NCBI RefSeq assembly: GCF_040812015.1
Contig: NZ_JBFNXJ010000004.1
Span: 62,001 to 126,000, forward strand
Length of the DNA stretch: 64,000 nt
Direction: 5' to 3'
Origin: Chitinivorax sp. PXF-14
GTDB lineage: Bacteria; Pseudomonadota; Gammaproteobacteria; Burkholderiales; SCOH01
Part shown: piece by piece, positions 36,901-45,584 of the stretch
Layout: every line of letters begins with the position of its first letter
Numbering within the stretch: position 1 is the stretch's first letter
Made by a program: the position numbers and the translations under genes
Notes under the pieces: generated by a model
Databases searched by the model: none
Told to the model about the DNA's origin: nothing
Seen by the model: the letters and a program-made list of their open reading frames with translations, nothing else

Positions 36901-38804
36901 GAGAAGACGCGCGCAAAGGTTTCGGTGAAACGGCTGCGTACGGCCTCGTCGGCGAGCCTGTCGGCGTCGCCGAGCTGCAGGGCGAAATCGGTGATCCAGC
37001 CATTGCTGCCGTCATCCAGGTGGATGCCGTAGGGGCGTTCTTCGAGCACCTGCGCGCCCATGTTCTCGAGCATCGGCAGCGTGCGCGACAGGCTGATTTC
37101 GCCGGCGCGGAACAGCTTCAGGTGGGCGCGGTCGAGCGCCTGATTCAGCGCCAGGCCAATCGTGGCATCGTCACCGAGCGCCTCGAGCTTGAGGATGTCT
37201 TGCACCGCGTGGCGCGGCAGGAAATCTTCCCGGTAGGCCGCCGGAAAGGCGCGCCGATACTTGCGCAGCAGCTGATTGCCGCGTTCTTCGCCACAGCTCT
37301 CGATGAGTGCCTCGGCCATGGCATCCTGCCACGGGCGGCAAGCCTGGGCGACCTGGGCTTCAAGCAGCGCGCCGTCGAAGTCGGGCTGGCTGCCGGTGGG
37401 GATGCGGATGATGAATTCGATGCGCGCCAGCAGCGATTCGGACAAGGTCACCCAGAATTCGGCCGCCATGCCGGCAAAGGCATCGAGCAGGATCTGCTGC
37501 ACCTTGTTGCGCACATCGGTATTCCAGTTGTCGCGCGGCACGAACAACAGGCAGGACAGGTAGCGGCGGTACACGTCCTCGCGCACGAACAGCCGGACGC
37601 GCTGGCGCTCCTGCAGGTTGACGATGCCGTGGCTGAATTCCGCCAGCGTCTCGAGCGGGATTTCGAGCAGCTCGTCGCGCGGATAGGTCTCCAGCACGTT
37701 GAGCAGCGCCTTCGCCTTGTGGCTGCCGGCGAGATAGGTGGAGCTCGCCAGCACCGCGTTGACCTTGTCGCGCAGCAAGGGCGTGGTGCGCGGGTTGGCG
37801 TTGTAGATGTCGGCGGTATACAGGCCGAGGAAGCGGTGCTCGCCGATGACCTTGCCGGCCGCGCTGTAGCGCTTGATGCCGATATAGTCGAGATAGCCGG
37901 TGCGATGCACGGTGGCGCGTGTATTCGATTTGGTCAGGATCAGCGGGTGCGGGTCGTGGGCACGCTTGCGGATGGCGGCCGGCAGCGCCTCGAAACTCTT
38001 CGAGTGGCTGCGCTCGGCCGTCTCGCGCAGGATGCCGAGCCCGCTGCCGGCGGCGATCTCCAGCCGGTCTTCGCGGCCGTGGTGGGTCAGCTCGTAACAG
38101 CGGTAGCCCAGGAAGGTGAAATGGTTGTCGGCAACCCAGCCGAGAAACGCCAGAATCTCGTTGCGTTCATGTTCGTCGGTATCCAGCTTTGCCCGGGTCA
38201 GCTCGCTGCTGGCGTCGTTCATGCGCACCAGCATCTGGCGCCAGTCTTCGACGGCGGCGCGTACCTGCGCGAGCACGTGGCTCAGCTCGTCGTGGATCGC
38301 TTTCAGCGCATCGGCCCCCGATTGGCGATCTACCTCGAAGTGCATATAGGATTCGAGCCGGCAATTGGGCGCATCCTTGTTGCACAGGCTCTGGTAGCCA
38401 TGCCCGTCGTCGCGGCTCAGTGCCACCACGGGGTGCACGATCAGGTGGATCGTCAGGCCCCGCGTGTTGAGTGCCATGCTGACCGAGTCGACCAGAAACG
38501 GCATGTCGTCGTTCACCACCTCGATAACTGTGTGGGTCGACTGCCAGCCGTCGGTTTCGAAATCGGGGTTGTAGACCCGCACCAGCGCCTGGCCCAATTC
38601 GCGCGCGCGGCCAAGCTGCCAGTGGGCAAAGGCCGCGCCGAACAGGTCGAGCGGGTTGTGCTGGATCAGATCATCCTCGGCGACATCCGCATAATAGTGC
38701 TCGATGAAGGGCCCGATCTGGGCATCGAGGCCGGGCGCCAGCGCGCTGCGCGCATGTTCGAGTACCTGTTCCAGCAGGCGTTGTTTGGCGGTAAACGCAG
38801 ACAT
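33996..38804 (-). CDS. gdhB: NAD-dependent glutamate dehydrogenase, large (GDH-180 type)
   Basis: A 1,602-residue enzyme of the large bacterial NAD-GDH class, which deaminates glutamate to 2-oxoglutarate and ammonium for catabolism. The central catalytic core is recognisable by [39 protein letters not shown], the [13 protein letters not shown] segment, and [17 protein letters not shown] in the dinucleotide-binding part. Long N-terminal regulatory (ACT/PAS-like) and C-terminal regions flank it, as in Pseudomonas and Streptomyces enzymes. The start is ATG 38804 after AGGAG; the frame continues 52 codons upstream without similarity. It is divergent from phaC, linking nitrogen and carbon-storage genes. 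Confidence 0.95.
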   Translation of the reverse strand: [1602 protein letters not shown]

Positions 38805-38959
38805 GGCGGGCTCCTGTGGAGGCTCCAGTAGGTAAAGGTGGCCGCATCGGGCCGGGGTAATCCCACTATAGATCAATCCATCCCGGCGTATGTCCGGGGC
38901 CTCGTGCATTCGCGTGCCAATGGCTTTATGCTGTACAGATACAGGAGGAAGCCACAACA

Positions 38960-40738
38960 ATGTCAGAAAACAAGCCCGCAGACCCCGCCCAACTTGCCGT
39001 ACAGTTCAAGGACCTGATGGAGCGCGCGCAGCGCGTGAGCAACCGCTTGACCCGCCAGCCGGACAAGCAGTTTCACGTGCTCGATACGCAGATGATGATG
39101 CAGACGCTGCAGGACTGGGGTAGCCACCTGCTCGCCAACCCGAACAAGCTCGTGCAGATGCAGATGGCCTACTGGCAGGATGCCGCCGAGCTGTGGAAGC
39201 GCAGCTGGGAGCACTGGGCGCTGCAGGCGCCGGTTAAGCCGGTGGCCGACGCACCGGCCGGCGACAAGCGATTCAAGGACGATACCTGGGCCCAGCACGC
39301 GGCCTATGACTTCATCAAGCAGTCCTACCTGCTGGCGTCCAACCACCTGATGGGGGCCGTCGAGCGGACCGACGGGCTCGATCCGCACACGCGCAAGAAG
39401 GTCGCGTTCTACCTGCGGCAGATGGTCGATGCGATGTCGCCGACCAATTTCGTCGCCACCAATCCGCAGGTACTCAAGGAAACCATCGACAGCAACGGCG
39501 AGAACCTGATCCGCGGCATGCGCGCGATGCTCGACGACATGGAGCGCGGCGACGGCCGGCTCGCCACGCAGATGACCGACACCAAGGCATTCAAGCTCGG
39601 CGAGAACATCGCCGTCACGCCGGGTAGGGTGGTGTTCCAGAACGAGCTGATGCAGCTGATCCAGTACGCGCCCAGCACCGAGAAGGTGCACCAGCGGCCG
39701 CTGCTGATCATCCCGCCGTGGATCAACAAGTTCTACATTCTCGACCTCAAGCCCAAGAATTCGCTGATCAAGTGGGCGGTGGACCAGGGCCATACCGTGT
39801 TCGTCATCAGCTGGGTCAACCCGGACGAAAAACTCAGGTACAAGCATTTCGAGGACTACATGCTCGAAGGCCCGCTGGCCGCGCTCGACGCGATCGAAAA
39901 GGCGACCGGCGAGAAGGACGTCAAGGCGCTTGCCTACTGCATCGGCGGCACGCTGCTGGCCTCGACGCTGGCCTATATGGCGAGCAAGAAGGACAACCGC
40001 ATCAAGGCCGCCACCTTCATGACGACGCTGATGGATTTCTCCGACATCGGCGAGCTCGAAGTCTTCGTCGACGAGCAGCAGTTCGAGCGCCTCGAGGCGC
40101 ACATGAACGAGAAGGGCTATCTCGAAGGCCACCAGATGGCCGAGGTGTTCAACCTGCTGCGCGAGAACGACCTGATCTGGTCCTTCGTCATCAACAACTA
40201 CCTGCTGGGGCGCGACCCGATGCCCTTCGACCTGCTGTACTGGAACAGCGACTCGACGCGCATGCCGGCCACCATGCACAGCTTCTACCTGCGCAATATG
40301 TACCTCTACAACCGGCTGCGCGAGCCAGGCGGCATCACGCTCGCCGACACGCCGATCGACCTGCGCCAGATCAAGACGCCGGCCTACTGGATCTCGACGC
40401 GCGAAGACCATATCGCGCCGTGGCAGACCACCTATCTCGGCACCAAGCTGCTGAAGGGCCCGAAGCGCTTCGTGCTCGGCGGCTCGGGCCATATCGCCGG
40501 CATCGTCAACCCGCCCGCTGCCAACAAGTATGGCTACATGACCAACGACGTGATCTGCGAGACCGCCGACGCGTGGCTGGCCGACGCCAAGCCCAACGAG
40601 GGCTCGTGGTGGCTCGACTGGGCCGAATGGGTCAAGCCCTACAACGGCAAGCAGGTCGCGGCTCGGGTACCGGGCGAGGGCGGCTTGCCGGCGCTGGAAG
40701 AGGCGCCGGGCAGCTATGTGAAGGCCAGGCTGGTCTAG
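38960..40738 (+). CDS. phaC: Class I poly(3-hydroxyalkanoate) synthase PhaC
   Basis: A 592-residue polymerase that makes PHA storage polyester from (R)-3-hydroxyacyl-CoA. The alpha/beta-hydrolase core has the lipase-like box with nucleophile Cys327 in AYCIGGT, Asp483 in EDHIAP and His511 in SGHIAG, matching the known Cys-Asp-His triad spacing. PPWINKFYILDL and YWNSDSTRMPATMHS are class I signatures. The N-terminal 200 residues are the domain that stabilises the dimer. The start is preceded by a strong AGGAGGA. No phaA, phaB or phasin gene is adjacent, so those must lie elsewhere. Confidence 0.97.
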   Translation: MSENKPADPAQLAVQFKDLMERAQRVSNRLTRQPDKQFHVLDTQMMMQTLQDWGSHLLANPNKLVQMQMAYWQDAAELWKRSWEHWALQAPVKPVADAPAGDKRFKDDTWAQHAAYDFIKQSYLLASNHLMGAVERTDGLDPHTRKKVAFYLRQMVDAMSPTNFVATNPQVLKETIDSNGENLIRGMRAMLDDMERGDGRLATQMTDTKAFKLGENIAVTPGRVVFQNELMQLIQYAPSTEKVHQRPLLIIPPWINKFYILDLKPKNSLIKWAVDQGHTVFVISWVNPDEKLRYKHFEDYMLEGPLAALDAIEKATGEKDVKALAYCIGGTLLASTLAYMASKKDNRIKAATFMTTLMDFSDIGELEVFVDEQQFERLEAHMNEKGYLEGHQMAEVFNLLRENDLIWSFVINNYLLGRDPMPFDLLYWNSDSTRMPATMHSFYLRNMYLYNRLREPGGITLADTPIDLRQIKTPAYWISTREDHIAPWQTTYLGTKLLKGPKRFVLGGSGHIAGIVNPPAANKYGYMTNDVICETADAWLADAKPNEGSWWLDWAEWVKPYNGKQVAARVPGEGGLPALEEAPGSYVKARLV

Positions 40739-40890
40739 GCTGGTCTGGTCGGTGTGGGCGGCGCGGACGTTGGCCTGGCACGTCCGCCTGGCGGGCACCC
40801 TGGCGTGCCCAGGGGCCGCGCCCCGCTTGCCTTGCAGCCTGGCCTGCGTTAGCGTGCGCCAGCGTCGATTTGCTCTGAGAGAACCCAAAC

Positions 40891-41370
40891 ATGCCTACTT
40901 CCCGATTCAGCACCAGCCGGTTGGCCAGGTGCTGCCATGGCCTGCTGCTTGGCGGGCTGGTGTCCCTCGGCGGCCTGGCCGCCTGCTCGTCCACCGCGCC
41001 GGTTCACGCCTACGAAGGCGACAAGCGCGCCGAACAGTCGCTCGCCCTGTTGACCGCCACCCAGTCCGGCCCGGCCGGGCTCGAGTTCTATTCGATCGAC
41101 GGCCGCGTCTATGGCTCGCCGATGGGGCGGCCGCTGGCGGCCTATGTGCCGCCGGGCGAGCACGAAATCGTGCTGCGCTGGATACATGAATTCACGCCGA
41201 GCGACTACATCCGCTCGGAGGTCGTCTACCACCTGCGGGTCGCGCCAAGGCAGCGCTACACCTTCCGCTTCCAGGAAACCGTCGAGGACCAGGGCCGCCG
41301 TGTCGATTTCTGGGCCGAAGACGCGGCGAGCAGCGAGCACATCCAGCCGGACAGCAGCAAGGCGTTTTGA
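40891..41370 (+). CDS. Hypothetical lipoprotein
   Basis: A 159-residue exported protein with a signal peptide ending in a lipobox GLAAC (Cys32). The mature part is short and beta-rich (GLEFYSIDGRVYGSPMGRPLAAYVPPGEHEIVLRW, YHLRVAPRQRYTFRFQE), resembling a small PEGA-like or surface-layer fold. I do not recognise a function. It overlaps the next gene by one base, so the two form a pair with a likely joint role at the envelope. Confidence 0.72.
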   Translation: MPTSRFSTSRLARCCHGLLLGGLVSLGGLAACSSTAPVHAYEGDKRAEQSLALLTATQSGPAGLEFYSIDGRVYGSPMGRPLAAYVPPGEHEIVLRWIHEFTPSDYIRSEVVYHLRVAPRQRYTFRFQETVEDQGRRVDFWAEDAASSEHIQPDSSKAF

Positions 41371-42137
41371 TGTTCAAGGCTATCCGCATCGCCATCCTGC
41401 TGTTCATCCTGGTCAATGTCGCGCTGGCGACGGTGCTGGCCAAATACCGCACTACCGACTGGAAACAGCCGTTGCGCGTGGTGATCTACCCCCTCAACGG
41501 CGACCGCAGCGAGGCGAGCGCGGCCTATCTCACGAGCCTTGGCGACGCGAGCTTCGAGCCGATCGCCGTGTTCATGCAGGAAGAAGGCAGGCGCTACGAC
41601 GTTGCGCTCAACGAGCCGGTGCAGGTGCGCCTCGGGCCGGTCGTCGACGAATTGCCGCCGGCGCCGCCGACATCGGGCAACCCGCTGGCGGTGATGGCCT
41701 GGAGCCTGCAGCTGCGCTACTGGGCATGGCGCCACGACACGGCGGCGGGCGGCAAGCCCGATATCCGGCTGTTCGTGCTCTATCACGACCCGGCCACCCA
41801 TGCGGTGCTGGCGCACTCGCTCGGCCTGGAGAAGGGGCTGATCGGCGTCGTCAACGCGTTTGCCGCTCACTCGATGGCCGGCAGCAACAATATGGTGATC
41901 ACGCATGAGATGCTGCATACGCTCGGCGCTACCGACAAATACGAGATGGGCAGCAATCTGCCGCGCTTCCCCGTGGGCTACGCCGAGCCCGAGCTCGCGC
42001 CGCGCTATCCGCAGCGCTTCGCTGAGATCATGGCCGGGCGTATCGCCGTCAGCGAACAGAAGGCGGTGATCCCCGATGGGCTCGCCACGACGCTGATCGG
42101 CACCGAGACGGCACGCGAGATCCGCTGGATGAAGTAG
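41370..42137 (+). CDS. Putative membrane-anchored metzincin-like metalloprotease
   Basis: A 255-residue protein with an N-terminal signal anchor (IRIAILLFILVNVALATVL, about 5-24) and a periplasmic body. It carries HEMLHTLGATD (His179, Glu180, His183, Asp189), which fits the HExxHxxGxxD zinc motif of metzincin-like enzymes such as snapalysin, followed by KYE. This strongly suggests a zinc-dependent peptidase. The sequence otherwise resembles no family I can name. Start ATG 41370 overlaps the TGA of the lipoprotein gene, indicating coupling. Substrate unknown. Confidence 0.7.
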   Translation: MFKAIRIAILLFILVNVALATVLAKYRTTDWKQPLRVVIYPLNGDRSEASAAYLTSLGDASFEPIAVFMQEEGRRYDVALNEPVQVRLGPVVDELPPAPPTSGNPLAVMAWSLQLRYWAWRHDTAAGGKPDIRLFVLYHDPATHAVLAHSLGLEKGLIGVVNAFAAHSMAGSNNMVITHEMLHTLGATDKYEMGSNLPRFPVGYAEPELAPRYPQRFAEIMAGRIAVSEQKAVIPDGLATTLIGTETAREIRWMK

Positions 42138-42226
42138 GGCCGGGCATCGCGCGGGTGTTTGCTTCTTGCCGGGCGAAATGTGACAATTCAAGCCTCACTG
42201 CTGCTGCCAGTTTTGTTGTTAAGTAA

Positions 42227-42727
42227 ATGAATAGTAAAGATAAAGTCTCTGTCCTTTTCGTCTGCATGGGCAACATCTGCCGCTCGCCGACGGCCGAGGG
42301 CGTGTTCCGCCAGTATGTCGAAACCGCCGGGCTTGCACGCCGCGTGCTGATCGACTCGGCCGGCACGCATGGCTACCATGCCGGCGAGCAGCCCGACGCG
42401 CGCGCGATGGCGGCAGCCCTGCGGCGCGGCTATGACCTGAGCCAGCAGCGGGCGCGCAAGGTGGCGCCGGCCGACTTCGCCCGCTTCGACCTGGTGCTGG
42501 CGATGGACCAGGGCAATCTGCAGAATCTGCAGCAGATCTGTCCGCCCCAGCATGCCGCCAACCTGAAGCTGTTCCTGAGCTATGGCCGCCGTTTTGACGA
42601 GCGCGAGGTTCCCGATCCGTATTACGGCGGCGCCAATGGCTTCGAGCGGGTGCTCGATCTGATCGAGGATGCGTCCGAGGGCCTGCTGTCGGACGTGCGC
42701 AAGCGCTTGTCCAACGTCGTGGCCTAG
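42227..42727 (+). CDS. Low-molecular-weight protein-tyrosine phosphatase
   Basis: A 166-residue cytoplasmic phosphatase. The P-loop CMGNICRS near the N-terminus holds the nucleophile Cys13 and Arg19, and the general acid is the Asp in VPDPYYGG. In Gram-negative bacteria such enzymes often act on tyrosine kinases of polysaccharide export; no kinase gene is adjacent here, so the partner is unknown. It ends at a good terminator. Confidence 0.95.
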   Translation: MNSKDKVSVLFVCMGNICRSPTAEGVFRQYVETAGLARRVLIDSAGTHGYHAGEQPDARAMAAALRRGYDLSQQRARKVAPADFARFDLVLAMDQGNLQNLQQICPPQHAANLKLFLSYGRRFDEREVPDPYYGGANGFERVLDLIEDASEGLLSDVRKRLSNVVA

Positions 42728-42756
42728 ACCCGAGCTGACCGGGCCGATGGTGTGAA

Positions 42757-42784
42757 TGAAACGGGGCATCGCGCCCCGTTTTTC
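42757..42784 (+). terminator. Rho-independent terminator of the phosphatase gene
   Basis: A 9-bp stem (42759-42767 with 42773-42781) closes an ATCGC loop, with a T-run at 42779-42783. It overlaps the stop codon of the convergent lipoprotein gene. Confidence 0.85.
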
Positions 42785-43217
42785 ATTGCGGGGCAGCTTG
42801 CGGTTTGGGGGCCACTGCTTCGAACGCAATGCCCTTGCCGTCCGGCGAGGTGAACTTGCCCACGGTTTCGCCCTGTTTCTCCGCCTTCCGGTCGAGCTCG
42901 GTCAGCGTGCATTGCTGCAGGTCGATTTCGTACAGCGTCTTGCCGTCCTGCAGCTGGAACAGGTTGTCGTCGATCTGGCGCAGCTTGATCTCACCAAACT
43001 CGCTTTCATCGTCGAGGCGGTGCTTGCGCTGGCAGTCCGGCATGCGGGCCACGGTGAGCCAGCGCTCCCAGTCCCGGCTCCAGAAGGTGTTCTTGATACG
43101 CTGCAAGGTGAACGAGCGGCTGGCGTCGATCTGGTAGGAGCTGGTTTCCTGTTTGCAGCCGGTGAGGCTCATGCAGAGCAGGAGGAGGGCAGGAAGCAGG
43201 GGGGAGCGCGATTTCAT
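42783..43217 (-). CDS. Hypothetical lipoprotein
   Basis: A 144-residue exported protein with a clear lipobox SLTGC (Cys21) after a short hydrophobic signal. The mature part has three Cys-linked regions and a LQRIKNTFWSRDWERWLTVARMPDCQRKH stretch; no family is recognised. The frame opens 17 codons earlier, but ATG 43217 puts the basic residues and hydrophobic core at normal distances. It converges on the phosphatase gene. About 230 bases of non-coding sequence separate its start from the DUF2062 gene. Confidence 0.68.
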   Translation of the reverse strand: MKSRSPLLPALLLLCMSLTGCKQETSSYQIDASRSFTLQRIKNTFWSRDWERWLTVARMPDCQRKHRLDDESEFGEIKLRQIDDNLFQLQDGKTLYEIDLQQCTLTELDRKAEKQGETVGKFTSPDGKGIAFEAVAPKPQAAPQ

Positions 43218-43450
43218 TGCATGGAGGTGTCGTGCGATGCCAGCCGTCAGTATAGCCACAAGCCGCAATGCCGCGCCAATCGGGCGACCCGGCGATCCGC
43301 CTGCTGATGGTGCTTGGTGCCGGCGCCAGCGGGGAATGACTGCCTTTGCTGGCTTTTGTTAGTGTTGGTCCATTGCTGATCCGCCGCCGATCCGGCCCCG
43401 CCATTCAACGCGGCTTCAATACTGGCGCGCACTCAAGCCCGGCTGAGCAA

Positions 43451-44008
43451 CTAGTCTTGCCTGCCAGCCTCGCGCCGCGCCCGCGCCCGCGCCCGCCAGG
43501 CGAGCCGGGTATGGGCGATCCACAAGGTGTTGACGGTGATGTAGCCGAGCACGGCGAGCGCCGTGGCCAGCGTCGGCAGGCCGACCAGCAGCGGCGTGCC
43601 GAGGCTCGTCATCCAGCCGAGGCCGGCGCTCAGCCAGTCGCCCGGTGCCAGCTGGGCAAACACAGGTGCCGCCACGGCGCGGGCATGCGTGCCGAGCAGC
43701 CATTTGCCGATTTCGAAGGCGAGCAGATAAAGCGGGACGATGGTCAGCGGGTTGGTATACAGCGTGGTGGCCATCGCCACCGGCAGGTTGCGCTTGAACG
43801 CGAGCGCCAGCAGCGCCCCGCTCAGCATCTGCAGCGGGCCGGGCACCAGGCCCGAAAACAGGCCGATCGCCACGCCGCCGGCGACCGAGCGGCGGTTCAG
43901 GTGCCATAGATTGGGGTGAGTGAGCCACGGCGCGATATGCCGCAGGTAACGGTGCTCGCGCAGCGTGTGGGGCTCGGGCAGGAAACGCTTGAAGAACTTG
44001 GGCCGCAA
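43451..44008 (-). CDS. DUF2062 inner-membrane protein
   Basis: A 185-residue membrane protein with several hydrophobic helices. PNLWHLNRRSVAGGVAIGLFSGLVPGPLQMLSGALLALAFKRNLPVA and TLYTNPLTIVPLYLLAFEIGKWLL are typical of DUF2062, a small family found near envelope and lipid genes. It ends with an Arg-rich tail. Function unknown; no obvious partner in the neighbourhood. Confidence 0.85.
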   Translation of the reverse strand: MRPKFFKRFLPEPHTLREHRYLRHIAPWLTHPNLWHLNRRSVAGGVAIGLFSGLVPGPLQMLSGALLALAFKRNLPVAMATTLYTNPLTIVPLYLLAFEIGKWLLGTHARAVAAPVFAQLAPGDWLSAGLGWMTSLGTPLLVGLPTLATALAVLGYITVNTLWIAHTRLAWRARARARREAGRQD

Positions 44009-44041
44009 GGTTCCGTCCGTTCCCCTGATCCCGGGCCGTGC

Positions 44042-44311
44042 TCAGTGCAGCTGGGCTTCGCGCAGGAAGCGAACCACGCCGCGGTGCTTGACGAGGTAGC
44101 TACCTTCGCCGAGGTCTTGGGCTTCTTCGAGCTCGCGCACGGTGAAGTCGACTTCCTCGCCGTTGACCGTCATTTCCAGCAGCACGTCGTCCGTGTCGAG
44201 CTGGCCATGCACCGCGCGGATATAGCTCGGGCGAGCCACGTCATCGTTGAGTTGGATCAGGTCGGCGTTGTTTAGCTGGAGCAGGATGTCGGAGCGTAAT
44301 GTCTTGTACAT
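44042..44311 (-). CDS. Small hypothetical protein downstream of kynU
   Basis: An 89-residue acidic protein (MYKTLRSDILLQLNNADLIQLNDD...) with a mixed alpha-beta pattern and no signal peptide. I recognise no family. ATG 44311 is chosen although the frame is open upstream into kynU, because a normal N-terminus starts there. It lies 64 bases after the kynU stop on the same strand and may share that transcript. Confidence 0.6.
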   Translation of the reverse strand: MYKTLRSDILLQLNNADLIQLNDDVARPSYIRAVHGQLDTDDVLLEMTVNGEEVDFTVRELEEAQDLGEGSYLVKHRGVVRFLREAQLH

Positions 44312-44375
44312 GGTGTGTACCTCGATAGCGGGCGCAGTGGTGCCTGCTATCGATATGCGGGCCAACTCCGGCTTT

Positions 44376-45584
44376 TCAAGCCCCTTGCAGCAGGCCGGCC
44401 AGCTTGTCGGCCGCGGTCGCCAGCTCGGCATTGGTGTTGAGCAGGTCGGGGCATAGCCGCAGGCGCTCGCCGCGTGCATCGATGTTGATGCCGAGCACCT
44501 TGAGCCCACGCGCGATCTCCGGTGCCTTGGGGTGGTGCACGCAGAGGAAGGCGCCGTGGCGGTGGTCGGCCCCCTGTGCCGCGATGCCGTGGGCAGCCAG
44601 CGCCTGCTTCAGCCACTGTAATTGCCCGAGCGAATAGGCGCGCAGCCGCTCGACGCCGATTGCCGCGAGAAACTCCTGGCCGCTGCGCGATTGATAGTAG
44701 GTCAGCACCGGTGGTGTCGATTCGAGCCAGGCGTCGCCGCCAGCGCCGAAGCGTAGCGGGTCGGGGCGCGCGTAGGCGAAGGGCTCGGCCTTGGCGAACC
44801 AGCCGGTATCGAGCGTGATCAGCCCCTGGCTGATGCTGTGCGGCGACACGTAGAGCCAGCAGGCGCCGGGCCCGCCACGCAGGTATTTGTAGCTGCCGCC
44901 GATGGCGAAATCGCAAGCCAGGTGGCCGACATCGACCGGAATCACGCCCACTGCGTGATAGACATCGACCAGCACGCGCGCGCCAACATCGTGACCATGC
45001 CGGATCAGATGTTCGAGATTGGCGAGAATCTGCGCCGTGGCGAACATTACCTGCGACACCACCACCAGGTCGGTCCCTGGCGTGATGGCGGCGATCAGCG
45101 CCTCGATGTCGTAATCACCCGCGGCATTGGGCTCGACATAGTGCAGCGCGATGCGGCCCATGGCCTGGTATTGCTTGAGGATGAAGTCGATCGAGTCGAA
45201 TTCGCCGCGTGTCGTCACCACGCGGATCGGCTCGCGATAGCTGTTGAGCACCGCCCGCAACCCTTGCCCGGCGCTGGTCTTGGGCACCACGCAATCGGCC
45301 CGCGGCGCGCCGATCAGGGCTGCGATGCGCGCCCGGTAGTGCTGCTGCTCGGTGAGCCATGCATCCCAGGCGTCGTCCATGCGGTGCTGCCACAGGCTTA
45401 GCCCTTCGGCGACATCGTGCATCGCCTGGTCGAGCGGCCGGCCGAGCGAATGGTTGGCGAGGTAGATTTCATCGCGCGACAGTACCTGCGAAAACAGCGG
45501 CGCGATATGCAGGTGAACGGCCTGCTCGGTCAGCGCGTCGTCGCCGAGGTATTGCAGGGCGCGCTCGAGGTAGCTCGATATCAT
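44376..45584 (-). CDS. kynU: Kynureninase
   Basis: A 402-residue PLP enzyme that cleaves kynurenine to anthranilate and alanine. Class V aminotransferase-fold features include [14 protein letters not shown] near the N-terminus, [16 protein letters not shown], and the PLP-binding Lys in [18 protein letters not shown]. Length is close to bacterial KynU. It overlaps kynA by four bases (ATGA), so the two are translated together. No kynurenine formamidase (kynB) gene is next to them, which is unusual because these three genes are often clustered. Confidence 0.88.
   Translation of the reverse strand: MISSYLERALQYLGDDALTEQAVHLHIAPLFSQVLSRDEIYLANHSLGRPLDQAMHDVAEGLSLWQHRMDDAWDAWLTEQQHYRARIAALIGAPRADCVVPKTSAGQGLRAVLNSYREPIRVVTTRGEFDSIDFILKQYQAMGRIALHYVEPNAAGDYDIEALIAAITPGTDLVVVSQVMFATAQILANLEHLIRHGHDVGARVLVDVYHAVGVIPVDVGHLACDFAIGGSYKYLRGGPGACWLYVSPHSISQGLITLDTGWFAKAEPFAYARPDPLRFGAGGDAWLESTPPVLTYYQSRSGQEFLAAIGVERLRAYSLGQLQWLKQALAAHGIAAQGADHRHGAFLCVHHPKAPEIARGLKVLGINIDARGERLRLCPDLLNTNAELATAADKLAGLLQGA

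Noticed and set aside
35826-38831. A 1,001-codon frame opposite the NAD-glutamate dehydrogenase gene
   Set aside because: Long antisense frames are expected in GC-rich DNA; the translation is low-complexity and has no known domains, whereas the other strand encodes a clear enzyme.
38909-38925. Possible sigma-54 promoter on the minus strand before the NAD-glutamate dehydrogenase gene (TTGGCACG...ATGC)
   Set aside because: GG and GC are nine bases apart instead of the required ten, and the -12 element is poor.
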